Below, piece after piece: positions 1 to 7,894 of a DNA stretch of 34,538 nucleotides. The notes beneath the pieces are model-generated. The model ran no database searches. It saw nothing but the letters and a program-made list of their open reading frames with translations, and was not told the origin of the DNA. Within the stretch, counting starts at the first letter, position 1. Each line of letters starts with the position of its first letter. The position numbers were made by a program, and so were the translations under genes. This DNA comes from an uncultured Chloroflexota bacterium (GTDB lineage Bacteria > Chloroflexota > Anaerolineae > Anaerolineales > Villigracilaceae), in the NCBI GenBank assembly GCA_903914955.1, contig CAIWRB010000058.1:1-34538 (forward strand), written 5' to 3'.

Positions 1-180
1 GATGCTCTGGCTGTGGTTGGGTTGTTCAAAAAGATTTGTCAGTTCGTGTCCATGATTGTCCTTCGTGCGGTTTGGTTCTTGATCGTGATTTGAACGCTTC
101 GCTAAACATAGAAGCTCTCGGACTAGAGAGCCTGGGCTTTGCCCTGGAAGCCCCCGCCTTTTGGCGGGGGGAGTAGTCAC
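1..180 (+). mobile_element. Right (3') end of an IS200/IS605-type element
   Basis: The window opens inside the 3' end of a tnpB-like gene whose stop is at 174-176. The tail of the gene contains a perfect 8-bp hairpin, CCCCCGCC (151-158), TTTT, GGCGGGGG (163-170), followed by GAGTAGTCAC. A subterminal hairpin next to a short cleavage motif is typical of IS200/IS605 right ends. The element probably ends at or near TCAC (177-180). The left end and any tnpA lie outside the window, so the exact boundary is inferred. Confidence 0.7.
3..176 (+). CDS. tnpB: TnpB (OrfB) transposon-encoded nuclease, C-terminal fragment
   Basis: Only the last 57 codons are inside the window, reading from base 3. They encode the zinc ribbon of TnpB: CSGCGW, then CPSCGLVLDRDLNASLNI, which gives the two CxxC pairs and the conserved DRDxNAxxNI block that carries the last RuvC acidic residue. 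TnpB is the RNA-guided nuclease of IS200/IS605 elements and the ancestor of Cas12. The final codons run through the right-end hairpin, as is usual where the omega-RNA overlaps the 3' end of the gene. The upstream catalytic residues cannot be seen, so activity cannot be judged. Confidence 0.88.
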   Translation, partial: CSGCGWVVQKDLSVRVHDCPSCGLVLDRDLNASLNIEALGLESLGFALEAPAFWRGE

Positions 181-201
181 AAGCAGGGCAATAAATTATT
201 T

Positions 202-1869
202 ATGAAAAAAATCTTTATTTACATGTTTTGCATTGTAATCCTTGCTACATCCGCGCCTCGTATCAGCTTGCCGATAGCGGCAATTACTGCCTCCACGCCA
301 ACTCCGCCCTCAATATCGGTCTCAACAACTCCCATGCCGGAAGCGCTATGGATAAGCCCGGCTGTTCCACCCGAACTCGCTGACTTAGCGCGGACCTGGC
401 CGATCGCAACCACAAACAACCCCGTGCTTGCGACACATAAATTAGATGTGACGGAGACTGCAACAGGAGCTTTATGGATTTACGCCCTGGCTGCACCATT
501 TCCTACTGTGACGGATGATGTTACTTTTCAGGATCTCCTTGCTACCTGGAAGGGCGTTCCTACGGGACCTTTTAGCGGGCATGGCTTTCTAATGGCAGAA
601 TCCACTCTGAAGGCGTTCACCGCACTTTGGGGTGAACCAGTTTCAGGCGCGGTAACGATCGCTCCATCTGAGGAGTTATTGGATCTTGCTTGGAATACAT
701 CCGCGTGGGCGATCATCCCATTTGAAGACATTCAACCAAAATGGAAAGTTCTGGCTATGAACGGCCAATCCCCGATCCATAAAAATTTTGACGCTGGTAT
801 GTATCCTCTAAAAATAAATTTTGGATTATCAAACCCGATAGCGCCTGCCTTGCCTGAGTCAAACCGCGATGCCTCCAAACTTACAACAGTAATTTTGACC
901 GGGGTGACAGCACTTGTACGCGCCACTGCCGTCACCATGGAAATAAAAGGGATGACATATCCAGGTACCCTCATTGGCGATTGGCTGCGGGAAGCTGATG
1001 TGACGCACATCAGCAATGAAGTAACGTTGGATAAAAATTGCCCGGCGCCAAGCGCAAGTTATACGAATTTTATTTTGTGCAGCGAACCAAAATACCTTGA
1101 ACTATTTTTGAGCGTTGGCGCAGATGTTATTGAATTGTCAGGAGATCACTTAATGGATCGTGGGGCAAACGCCCTGCTGGACACACTTGGTATATATAAA
1201 AAAAACAACCTATTATTTTATGGGGGCGGCATAAACGCAAATGACGCAAAGCGACCCCTATTAATGGAAGTGAATGGCAACAAGATCGCATTAATGGGTT
1301 GCAACGGGAAAAAAAATTACCCAAAAGCCTCCGACACGAGCCCCGGCCCAGCCAATTGTGATTATGATTTTTTTGTAAAGCAAATAAAAGAAGTGAAGGC
1401 ACAGGGATATATGGTCATTTTTACATTCCAACATGAGGAATGTTATTTTTCGGGACCATGCTACTCACAAGAAGAAGGGTTCCGCAAAGTGGCTGATGCG
1501 GGCGCGATCATTGTCAGCGGCAGTCAGGCGCATTTTCCGCATATTATGGAATTCAGCGGCGATTCTTTTATTCATTACGGACTGGGGAATTTATTCTTCG
1601 ACCAGATGACCTACATTCTTCCAGACGGTAAAGTCATTGATGGCACGCGCCGTGAATTTTTAGACCGCCATGTTTTTTATGATGGCCGTTACCTGGGCAC
1701 TGAATTGTTGACCGCGATGCTGGAAGATTACTCGCGTCCGCGCCCGATGACAAAACCCGAGCGCACATCCTTTTTGACTGAATACTTCTATCTCAGCGGC
1801 TGGACTCCTTTTACATCCCCGCCCATTCCCCAGCCAACTGTTACACTCACGCCGATCGCTTTACCGTAA
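202..1869 (+). CDS. CapA-like secreted metallophosphatase-fold protein with extra N-terminal domain
   Basis: A protein of 555 aa. I chose ATG 202 because it begins a clear signal peptide (MKKIFIYMFCIVILATSA), while an upstream in-frame start at 139 would lie inside the IS end. After a Thr/Pro-rich linker (about residues 28-45), residues 60-215 look like a lobe of a periplasmic substrate-binding protein (for example WAIIPFEDIQPKW and FDAGMYPL). Residues about 228-490 match the CapA/PgsA family of poly-gamma-glutamate capsule synthesis proteins: SNE, SGDHLMDRG, QHEE, GSQAHFPH and GLGNLFF. The first metal-ligand motif of the family (GD) reads GVTA here, so the metal site may be altered. A short Pro/Thr tail ends the protein. 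A substrate is not predictable. The gene starts 21 nt after the transposon end and may have lost its native promoter. CapA-family assignment is firm; the N-terminal domain is tentative. Confidence 0.8.
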   Translation: MKKIFIYMFCIVILATSAPRISLPIAAITASTPTPPSISVSTTPMPEALWISPAVPPELADLARTWPIATTNNPVLATHKLDVTETATGALWIYALAAPFPTVTDDVTFQDLLATWKGVPTGPFSGHGFLMAESTLKAFTALWGEPVSGAVTIAPSEELLDLAWNTSAWAIIPFEDIQPKWKVLAMNGQSPIHKNFDAGMYPLKINFGLSNPIAPALPESNRDASKLTTVILTGVTALVRATAVTMEIKGMTYPGTLIGDWLREADVTHISNEVTLDKNCPAPSASYTNFILCSEPKYLELFLSVGADVIELSGDHLMDRGANALLDTLGIYKKNNLLFYGGGINANDAKRPLLMEVNGNKIALMGCNGKKNYPKASDTSPGPANCDYDFFVKQIKEVKAQGYMVIFTFQHEECYFSGPCYSQEEGFRKVADAGAIIVSGSQAHFPHIMEFSGDSFIHYGLGNLFFDQMTYILPDGKVIDGTRREFLDRHVFYDGRYLGTELLTAMLEDYSRPRPMTKPERTSFLTEYFYLSGWTPFTSPPIPQPTVTLTPIALP

Positions 1870-1889
1870 TATAATCTTGATTTTATATG

Positions 1890-1930
1890 AAAGTCCCGCA
1901 GGTTTGGAAAAACCAAACCTGCGGGACTTT
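1890..1930. terminator. Bidirectional terminator hairpin
   Basis: A perfect 18-bp inverted repeat (AAAGTCCCGCAGGTTTGG at 1890-1907 and its complement at 1913-1930) has a 5-nt A loop. T-rich flanks lie on the plus side (GTTTAATTTT) and an A-rich/T-rich context on the other. It sits between the convergent capA-like and DUF6174 genes and can serve both. Confidence 0.85.
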
Positions 1931-1945
1931 GTTTAATTTTATGGT

Positions 1946-2395
1946 CTACTTCAACACCTGAAAATCGGAAACCGAAAGCGTGAGTTCATCATCTGCGGCA
2001 GCTTTGATAAAGTCAAAAAAGATCTCGCTGGGAAATCCGAGAGTGGAGTCGTATGTTACCGTGACCTCGTCTGCGCCGCCTGATTGGCCAGATTCCAGTT
2101 CAGTAAAGAGGCGTTCGATCGTGGCGTGTTGGGAGAATATCTCGTAGTTTGGATCCGTCAGAGCGGCGAGAGTCCCGTCAGGGTAGGTCATCGAAATAAT
2201 TTCGCCGTTCTGCACTTCAACTATGAGCGGCATCTTATCGCGAAATACGCAGAAGCATCCGACGTTTAGCGAGAAACGATAATGTGCAACGCCAGAGTCC
2301 TGCCATATTTGGCGATTGCGATCAAGTTCGGATGACGCTCCAAAAGAACAAGCCGTGAGGATAAAGATAAAGGTGAGTAGAATTATTTTTTTCAT
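1946..2395 (-). CDS. DUF6174-like lipoprotein
   Basis: A protein of 149 aa. The start at 2395 is set by a strong AAGGAG ribosome site 6 nt upstream and by an immediate lipoprotein signal: MKKIILLTFIFILTAC, with the lipobox cysteine at residue 16. The mature part contains YRFSLNVGCFCVFRD followed by a short beta-rich region (IVEVQNGEIISMTYPDG), the pattern of the DUF6174 family, whose function is unknown. It is predicted to be anchored on the outer face of the membrane. It lies 84 nt after the glycosyltransferase gene on the same strand and could be cotranscribed, although its own good ribosome site allows independent expression. The DUF assignment rests on recognising the CFC motif and general layout. 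Confidence 0.75.
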   Translation of the reverse strand: MKKIILLTFIFILTACSFGASSELDRNRQIWQDSGVAHYRFSLNVGCFCVFRDKMPLIVEVQNGEIISMTYPDGTLAALTDPNYEIFSQHATIERLFTELESGQSGGADEVTVTYDSTLGFPSEIFFDFIKAAADDELTLSVSDFQVLK

Positions 2396-2479
2396 TTTTG
2401 CTCCTTGTATAAATAACGACACAATTGAGCATTAAGTTCCCGCTGATTTCGCCCATGAACGGAGAGAGGGTTATAAAAA

Positions 2480-3646
2480 TTATTTCGGTTTGTACAACCT
2501 GCCCTTCCAACTGACCCCTGTCCCTGAAATTACCTTCCATGCGGATGCGAGCATCATCGCAGCGAATATGGCAGCGCCTAATGGGGTTGTCCATGCGTAC
2601 CATGCAGAGATCTTCATTATGCGCGCAACTCTTGCACGCATAATCATTAATATTCCAAAAACCGTGAGCGCCTGCGCAATAATTCCCAATGAAAATAAGT
2701 CTTCAGTTTTGATGTACAAAAGCAGACCGAGCACAGGCCAGACAGGCAGAAATAATGCCGCAATTAACGCGATCATTGCGCCAAAAGCGCCAAGCAATAA
2801 CATGGATGGATGGCCGCGCAATCCGAGATAGATATTCTTCGTCCAGCCTTCCCATATGGTGGATAAGGATGTGTACATGCGCGTATTGATGAACTGCATA
2901 CCATCCGCCACCACGAGACGATGCCCATTCCACTTCACTTGTTCTGAGATGGCTTTATCTTCCACGATCTGATCTTTGACACTTTCATGTCCCCCGATGG
3001 AATCGTAGACAGCGCGTTTTATCATAATGAATTGACCGTTCGCGATCGCATCGCGCGTGTGAGGATCATTGACTTTGCGCGGTGAAAATCCCACCGAGAG
3101 CGCGGTCATCACAAGTGGCATGACAACTTTCTCCCAGAAGGAACCCAATATCTGTTGATTCATCGTGGTAAATAGATCTGCTTTTGTTTCGACGGCTTTG
3201 GTATAACAAGATGAGAGCGCTTGAGGGCTGAGGAATGTATCCGCGTCTACAAAGCATAACCACTCGCCACGTGCCGCTGCCGAGGCTTGAAATAATGCAT
3301 AAGGTTTTCCAGCCCAGCCTTCAGGTAAGTCTGATCCGCTGATCGGGAGCAGGCGAGAATCACGAATTGCGATCTCTTTTAATTGAGTCAGAGTCGCATC
3401 AGTGGAGCGGTCATCCAAAACAATTATTTCGATGTTTGGATAATCCTGCGCGAGCGCGGCTTCGACAGATCGGCGGATATTATTTTCTTCGTTGCGGGCA
3501 GGGATGCAAATTGAAATCAGCGGAGCATTTGCGGCGGGAGGGGATGCCGTCGTGACAATAATGTCGAGATGATATTGATCGTGGATCCAAAAAATAATGA
3601 TCAGCGCCGCGATAAATAGAATAGTGGATGTTATAAAATATGACAT
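2480..3646 (-). CDS. Membrane-anchored GT2 family glycosyltransferase (CrtQ/HpnB-like)
   Basis: A protein of 388 aa with an N-terminal membrane anchor (about 5-22), a GT-A domain from about residue 43 (ISICIPARNEENNI, IEIIVLDDRSTDAT), the nucleotide-sugar/metal-binding DxD as DAD at 134-136 (CFVDADT), and C-terminal hydrophobic segments from about residue 280. The stretch DLPEGWAGKPYALFQASAAA resembles carotenoid- or hopanoid-associated family 2 glycosyltransferases such as CrtQ and HpnB, which transfer sugars to lipid acceptors at the membrane. The real acceptor is unknown. No strong ribosome site precedes ATG 3646, and the gene begins 21 nt after the SbcC-like stop, which suggests translational coupling within one transcript. 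Confidence 0.85.
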   Translation of the reverse strand: MSYFITSTILFIAALIIIFWIHDQYHLDIIVTTASPPAANAPLISICIPARNEENNIRRSVEAALAQDYPNIEIIVLDDRSTDATLTQLKEIAIRDSRLLPISGSDLPEGWAGKPYALFQASAAARGEWLCFVDADTFLSPQALSSCYTKAVETKADLFTTMNQQILGSFWEKVVMPLVMTALSVGFSPRKVNDPHTRDAIANGQFIMIKRAVYDSIGGHESVKDQIVEDKAISEQVKWNGHRLVVADGMQFINTRMYTSLSTIWEGWTKNIYLGLRGHPSMLLLGAFGAMIALIAALFLPVWPVLGLLLYIKTEDLFSLGIIAQALTVFGILMIMRARVARIMKISAWYAWTTPLGAAIFAAMMLASAWKVISGTGVSWKGRLYKPK

Positions 3647-3667
3647 GCGAGTTAATATTTCAAAGAT

Positions 3668-6229
3668 CTAAATAACTTTGACTGTACTTCCCCGCTCGGT
3701 CTTTTCAATTTCAATGCGATTCGGGAACGCATCCTTAAGTTCATCAAGATGCGTGATAACAAGGATTTTTGCGAAATCATGTTTGACAAGGTTAATGGCT
3801 TCGATCAGTCTCTGACGCCCCTGAGCGTCCTGCGAACCAAAGCCTTCGTCAATGACAAGTGTTTGCAGGCGTGCGCCTTTGCGCTGCGCGAGAATTTCGG
3901 AGAGCGCGAGACGAATTGCAAAATTAACTCTGAATGCCTCACCGCCTGAATACATTTCATAATCACGCAGTCCTGATGAATCGCTGATTTGAATGTCCAG
4001 CGTTTCTTTCAGGTCGTCACGTTTTTTATCCTTGTATTCGGCTTGCGTTACAAATCGAATGGACATCTGGCCGCCGCTTAATCGTTCAAGCAGTTCGTTG
4101 GCTTTATCTTCTATTTGCGGAAGTGCCTGTTCAATTAGCAAAGCTGGCACGCCATCTTTGCCAAACGCACGCTCCAATATTTTATGACGCGTGATCTGCT
4201 GGTTGAGTTCTTCGCGTTGACCATCAAATTCTTTTTTCCGTATGGTTTGCGTGGCAAGCACATCCACTTTTTGGCGAGCCGCACCGACTCGGTCACGGGT
4301 GCTGTTTTCATCCTCGCGCAATGTGTACAGTTCGCGTTCCACTTTATTGAGATCGGGAGACGAGGCTTCTGCAGATTGAAGGGCGGTATTTGCGATTTGA
4401 TATTCTATGTCCAGATTTTCGATCTGAGATTTGCGGCTTGCGATCTCAGAACCTAGATTGGCAATCTCGCTTTCGATCTGCCTATTCACTACGTGGGCTG
4501 ATTTCAAGCTATTGAATTCTTCCTCTGCGATTTGCCCGTCTGTCACTGTGCGTCTAGCAATTTCGTGCGCGGAAGTGTCATAACCAAGTTTGGCGAGTTC
4601 TTTATCTAATTTGGATAATTGTTTGCGGGCTTCGGCCGCGAAAGATTCTTTATCCACTATCTTGGTAACTTCAGCCAAACGCTTTTTGCCAAATTTATCC
4701 CACTCTTTTTCAGCGGATTGAATGCCATTAATTTTTTCGGTAAGTTGCGCTATGGTGCTTGAGTGTTTAACCCGCTCGTTTTCCACATTAACAAGTTTTG
4801 CGACTTGTGTTTCGAAATCTGCTATTTGCCCTTCTATTTCATCCAGTATTCTTTTATTTGCGCGGAATTGATCGCCTTTGTCTTTTCCGTCTTTATTCAA
4901 TTCCTTCAGCGTGGACTCGCGATGAGCCTTGCTTAATTCCTGTCCACAAACAGGGCAGTTGGCGCCGTGCGCTTCTTCGAGCGAATCACGTTGTTTTTCT
5001 ATTTCCTTCATTTCCTTGCGAAGTGATTCGTTTTCAACCTTCAGCGCGGAATATTTTTCACGCGCCTCATTGCGCTGGCCTTCCAATTCTGCGCGTTCCT
5101 TGATCTTTGATTCCACTTCTTTCAATAATTGATTCACGTCTGCGATCTGTACAGTCAATTCATCTTTCACTGAAACCTGATCACTGATCACCGACAACTG
5201 CTTACTCAGCCCGCCAAGTTCCTGTTCAAGTTTTGCCTTTTCCACTTCGATCTCGCGTAATAACGGCTGTCTGTGTTCATCATGTTCACGGAATTCCAGC
5301 ACCGCTTGATCGAATGCTTCCAATTCCTTGCACGCTTTTTGCCAGACTTGATACGCGGATTCGATTTCCAGTTCGCGGCTGATCAGATTCGTGTACCTAG
5401 CTCGGTCTGATTCTTTTTCTGCAAGGCGCACCTCCAGCCCTGAAAGCGAGGAACTCTCACGCGCATGTGAAGCGGCTAAAGTTTCCACGAGTTTTTGTTG
5501 CCCGATAAGAAATGCGGCGTTCTTCTTAATATTCTCAAGTACAGATTCCTGCACAGCGCGCGTGGACGAGATCTGCTTCAAAGTATTCTCAAGTTCGGCA
5601 AGGTTTGCCCTGCGGACGGCTTCCTGTGATAATTCAGAATCAATTTCCGCCAGGCGGCCGTCAACATCATCCACTTCACGTTCGATAAGTTTTCTTCTTT
5701 CAGCTGTGCGTTCCTTGTAATCATCCCAAATTTCCAAGCCGAGGATCGTACCAAGTATGTCTTTGCGCTCGCTGGCTTTCTTCTGTGTGAACTGGTCAGC
5801 CTTGCCCTGTAAAAAGAAGGATGCGTTGATAAAGGTTTCATAATCGAGCCGAAGAGTCTGCTCGATGCGTGCCTGAGTATCGCGGGTCGTCTTTTCGGTA
5901 AGTGGTTTCCATTGATCATTGGCTAAAATCTGAAATTCAAGCACTGTACTTTTATTGCGCGGCAAAGTTCTTTGCACACGGAACACATTGCCTTCATAAT
6001 CAAATGTCAAGGCAACTTCTGCGGCTTTTACATCTGGATTCAAGTTGATAACGTCAGTGCCTTTTCCGCGAGCCTCGCCGAACAAAACCCACGTTAGCGC
6101 ATCCAGCAGGGACGACTTGCCCGCGCCGTTATGACCTGAAATACACGCAAGATCGAAAGAGTTGAAATCCAATTCAACAGGATCGAGATACGAAAGAAAA
6201 CCTGAAATACGAAGATGGCGGGGAATCAT
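3668..6229 (-). CDS. sbcC: SbcC/Rad50-like SMC-family ATPase
   Basis: A protein of 853 aa. The N-terminal half of the ABC-type ATPase has Walker A GHNGAGKSS (32-40). Long heptad-rich coiled coils (about 175-420 and 440-690) flank a zinc hook, CPVCGQEL, with cysteines at 425 and 428. The C-terminal half has the signature YSGGE (760-764) and Walker B with catalytic acid, VIDEGFGSQD (792-801). This is the layout of SbcC/Rad50, which works with the nuclease SbcD/Mre11 to process double-strand ends and hairpins. No SbcD gene is beside it: the upstream neighbour is a divergent Thr/Pro-rich gene. At 853 aa it is shorter than E. coli SbcC and nearer archaeal Rad50 in size. Confidence 0.93.
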   Translation of the reverse strand: MIPRHLRISGFLSYLDPVELDFNSFDLACISGHNGAGKSSLLDALTWVLFGEARGKGTDVINLNPDVKAAEVALTFDYEGNVFRVQRTLPRNKSTVLEFQILANDQWKPLTEKTTRDTQARIEQTLRLDYETFINASFFLQGKADQFTQKKASERKDILGTILGLEIWDDYKERTAERRKLIEREVDDVDGRLAEIDSELSQEAVRRANLAELENTLKQISSTRAVQESVLENIKKNAAFLIGQQKLVETLAASHARESSSLSGLEVRLAEKESDRARYTNLISRELEIESAYQVWQKACKELEAFDQAVLEFREHDEHRQPLLREIEVEKAKLEQELGGLSKQLSVISDQVSVKDELTVQIADVNQLLKEVESKIKERAELEGQRNEAREKYSALKVENESLRKEMKEIEKQRDSLEEAHGANCPVCGQELSKAHRESTLKELNKDGKDKGDQFRANKRILDEIEGQIADFETQVAKLVNVENERVKHSSTIAQLTEKINGIQSAEKEWDKFGKKRLAEVTKIVDKESFAAEARKQLSKLDKELAKLGYDTSAHEIARRTVTDGQIAEEEFNSLKSAHVVNRQIESEIANLGSEIASRKSQIENLDIEYQIANTALQSAEASSPDLNKVERELYTLREDENSTRDRVGAARQKVDVLATQTIRKKEFDGQREELNQQITRHKILERAFGKDGVPALLIEQALPQIEDKANELLERLSGGQMSIRFVTQAEYKDKKRDDLKETLDIQISDSSGLRDYEMYSGGEAFRVNFAIRLALSEILAQRKGARLQTLVIDEGFGSQDAQGRQRLIEAINLVKHDFAKILVITHLDELKDAFPNRIEIEKTERGSTVKVI

Positions 6230-6301
6230 GTTGAAGCATTTCCTTGGAAGTAAGAACGGTATCCTGCGAACGCAAAAAACAGCTTATGGATGATGTTGGA
6301 T

Positions 6302-6307
6302 TATAAT
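6302..6307 (+). promoter_or_regulatory. Perfect TATAAT box 9 nt before a start codon
   Basis: TATAAT at 6302-6307 is followed by 9 nt and then ATG 6317. No ribosome site fits between them. If this is the -10, transcription would begin within a few bases of the start codon, giving a leaderless mRNA. No convincing -35 was seen. Confidence 0.5.
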
Positions 6308-6316
6308 CGACGCGAT

Positions 6317-6760
6317 ATGTCAGAAGACGAAGCACCCCACTCCCGACGCCGTATGACCATTCTGGCGGTCATTATTGCAACCATTCCGTGCTACTGTCTT
6401 GGATTTATCGCTCTTTCACTCGCCCCGGATGGCGGCCAAACGACCCCCACTCCCACAGTCACTTTGACAGAAACTGGCACACCTCTCACCCCTACGATTA
6501 GTGTCACTCCACTTATCGCGACAGGCACCATCACGCCCACCAATACCGCCACCAACACTCCCACAGCAACCGCAACCATTCCCTCATCCACTCCCTTCCA
6601 ACCCAACACGAGCACATCAACTCCAACGAATATCCCCACATTCACCCCAACATTTACGGCTACAGCCACTTCAACAAGCACAGATCTGCCGACCAATACG
6701 CCGACATCAATTCCAACCAATACAATAGCCCCCTCACCAACTTCATTTGGCAACCCATAA
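6317..6760 (+). CDS. Thr/Pro-rich membrane-anchored protein
   Basis: A protein of 147 aa starting at ATG 6317 ([12 protein letters not shown]). A short basic N-terminus is followed by one hydrophobic helix (about 14-35, [20 protein letters not shown]), and the remaining ~110 residues are almost only Thr, Pro, Ser, Ala, Asn and Ile in irregular TPT/TNT units. It is predicted to be anchored in the membrane with an extended, possibly glycosylated, outer stalk. Such low-complexity tails are common in Anaerolineae. It has no enzymatic motif. The following peptidase gene starts 3 nt after its stop, so they are probably cotranscribed. An alternative upstream start at 6290 would place the TATAAT box inside the gene. 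Confidence 0.65.
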   Translation: MSEDEAPHSRRRMTILAVIIATIPCYCLGFIALSLAPDGGQTTPTPTVTLTETGTPLTPTISVTPLIATGTITPTNTATNTPTATATIPSSTPFQPNTSTSTPTNIPTFTPTFTATATSTSTDLPTNTPTSIPTNTIAPSPTSFGNP

Positions 6761-6763
6761 AAC

Positions 6764-7834
6764 ATGACTGACATTCTTCCTTTCCTTAAATCAATTATTT
6801 CTGTCGCTGGCCTTTCTGGATATGAAACGCCCGTTGCGAATCTCATCGAAGAAAAATGGACTCCGCTGGTGGATGAGATCAGCCGCAGCAGACTTGGTTC
6901 AATTCATGGATTGAAGAAGGGTTCTGTTTCTGGTAAAGCATCCCGCCCTTCAGTTTTGATCGCCACGCACATGGACGCCATCGGACTCATGGTCACCCGC
7001 ATCGTGGACGGATTCATCTACGTCACGAACATCGGCGGCGTGGATGCGCGCGTTTTGCCTGGTACACCTGTATTGGTTCACGCCACAAAGAGCGCCAAAG
7101 AACTCTATGGCGTCGTCGCCATGCCGCCCGCGAATTTACTCCCCGAAGGACAAAGCGCAGGCGCGATCGGCTTGAAATATCTGATGATAGATACAGGCCT
7201 CACGCCGCGCGAAGTCTCAAAGCGGGTTCACATCGGGGATAGAGTCTCTTTTAACACGGAACCGGTTGAAATGTCAGGTGGATGCATAAGCGGGCATACG
7301 CTTGATAACCGCGCATCCGTCGCGGCGCTTACGATCTGTCTCGAAGAATTACAAGCCAAGTCGCATATTTGGGATGTATGGGCGTTGGCGTCCATTCAAG
7401 AAGAAGTCACATTCGGCGGCTCGTACACATCCACTTATCAATTACGACCAACCATCGCGATCGCGCTGGATATGACTTTTGGAAATGGCACAGGTTCAAA
7501 TGATCACACAGCTTTTCCGATCGGCAAAGGCGTGACGCTTGGTATTGGGCCGAGCGTTCATCCATTTTTGCATAAGCGATTCAAGGAAGTAGCAGAACGG
7601 GTTGAGATCCCCGTCAAAGATGAAGCGTTACCCGACCATTCGTCAACAGACGCGGATGCGATGCAGTTGACCGCCGAAGGCATCCCGACGATGGTGGTAA
7701 GTATCCCGCAAAGATACATGCACACGCCCGTGGAGCTGGTGGCATTAAAAGACATTCAGCGTGCGGGGCGTTTACTGGCAGAGTTCGTCGCATCACTCGA
7801 AGCGGATTTTATTAACAAGATCGCCTGGGATTAA
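6764..7834 (+). CDS. M42 family metallopeptidase (paralogue 1)
   Basis: A protein of 356 aa of the M42 glutamyl aminopeptidase/tetrahedral aminopeptidase family (FrvX, YsdC, PepA-like). These are cytosolic di-metal exopeptidases that form dodecamers and trim short peptides. Visible metal and catalytic residues are H69 (ATHMD), D181 (TLDNR), E213 and E214 (IQEEV), D236 (ALDMT) and H320 (YMHTP). It is the most divergent of three M42 proteins in this operon: TLDNR replaces the SxDDR of the other two. It has no signal peptide. It begins 3 nt after the preceding stop without a clear ribosome site, so translation is probably coupled. Confidence 0.93.
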   Translation: MTDILPFLKSIISVAGLSGYETPVANLIEEKWTPLVDEISRSRLGSIHGLKKGSVSGKASRPSVLIATHMDAIGLMVTRIVDGFIYVTNIGGVDARVLPGTPVLVHATKSAKELYGVVAMPPANLLPEGQSAGAIGLKYLMIDTGLTPREVSKRVHIGDRVSFNTEPVEMSGGCISGHTLDNRASVAALTICLEELQAKSHIWDVWALASIQEEVTFGGSYTSTYQLRPTIAIALDMTFGNGTGSNDHTAFPIGKGVTLGIGPSVHPFLHKRFKEVAERVEIPVKDEALPDHSSTDADAMQLTAEGIPTMVVSIPQRYMHTPVELVALKDIQRAGRLLAEFVASLEADFINKIAWD

Positions 7835-7838
7835 AAAT

Positions 7839-7880
7839 GCCCCTCACCCTATCCCTCACCTTCAGGCGAGGAGAAGGGAG
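7839..7880. repeat. GC-rich imperfect inverted repeat, possibly a dispersed intergenic element
   Basis: This 42-nt stretch between two M42 genes reads CCCTCACCCTATCCCTCACC, then TTCAGGCGAGGAGAAGGGAG. The CCCTC and GAGGAG/GGGAG parts can pair around CCTTCAGG. It resembles the C-rich intergenic repeats found scattered in many genomes. Only one copy is visible here, so repeat status is inferred. Its right part also supplies the GGAG upstream of the next gene. Confidence 0.4.
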
Positions 7881-7894
7881 CGTAATTTTGCAAA

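Noticed and set aside
139-201. Upstream in-frame start for the capA-like gene
   Set aside because: It would encode the transposon-end hairpin; the signal peptide begins at 202.
6501-6728. Possible short tandem repeat array in the Thr/Pro-rich gene
   Set aside because: Units are irregular and explained by the low-complexity protein; no CRISPR-like equal spacing.
6391-6846. Minus-strand Val/Gly-rich open frame opposite the Thr/Pro-rich gene
   Set aside because: Its low complexity is a mirror of the repeated ACC/CCA codons on the plus strand; no start signal.
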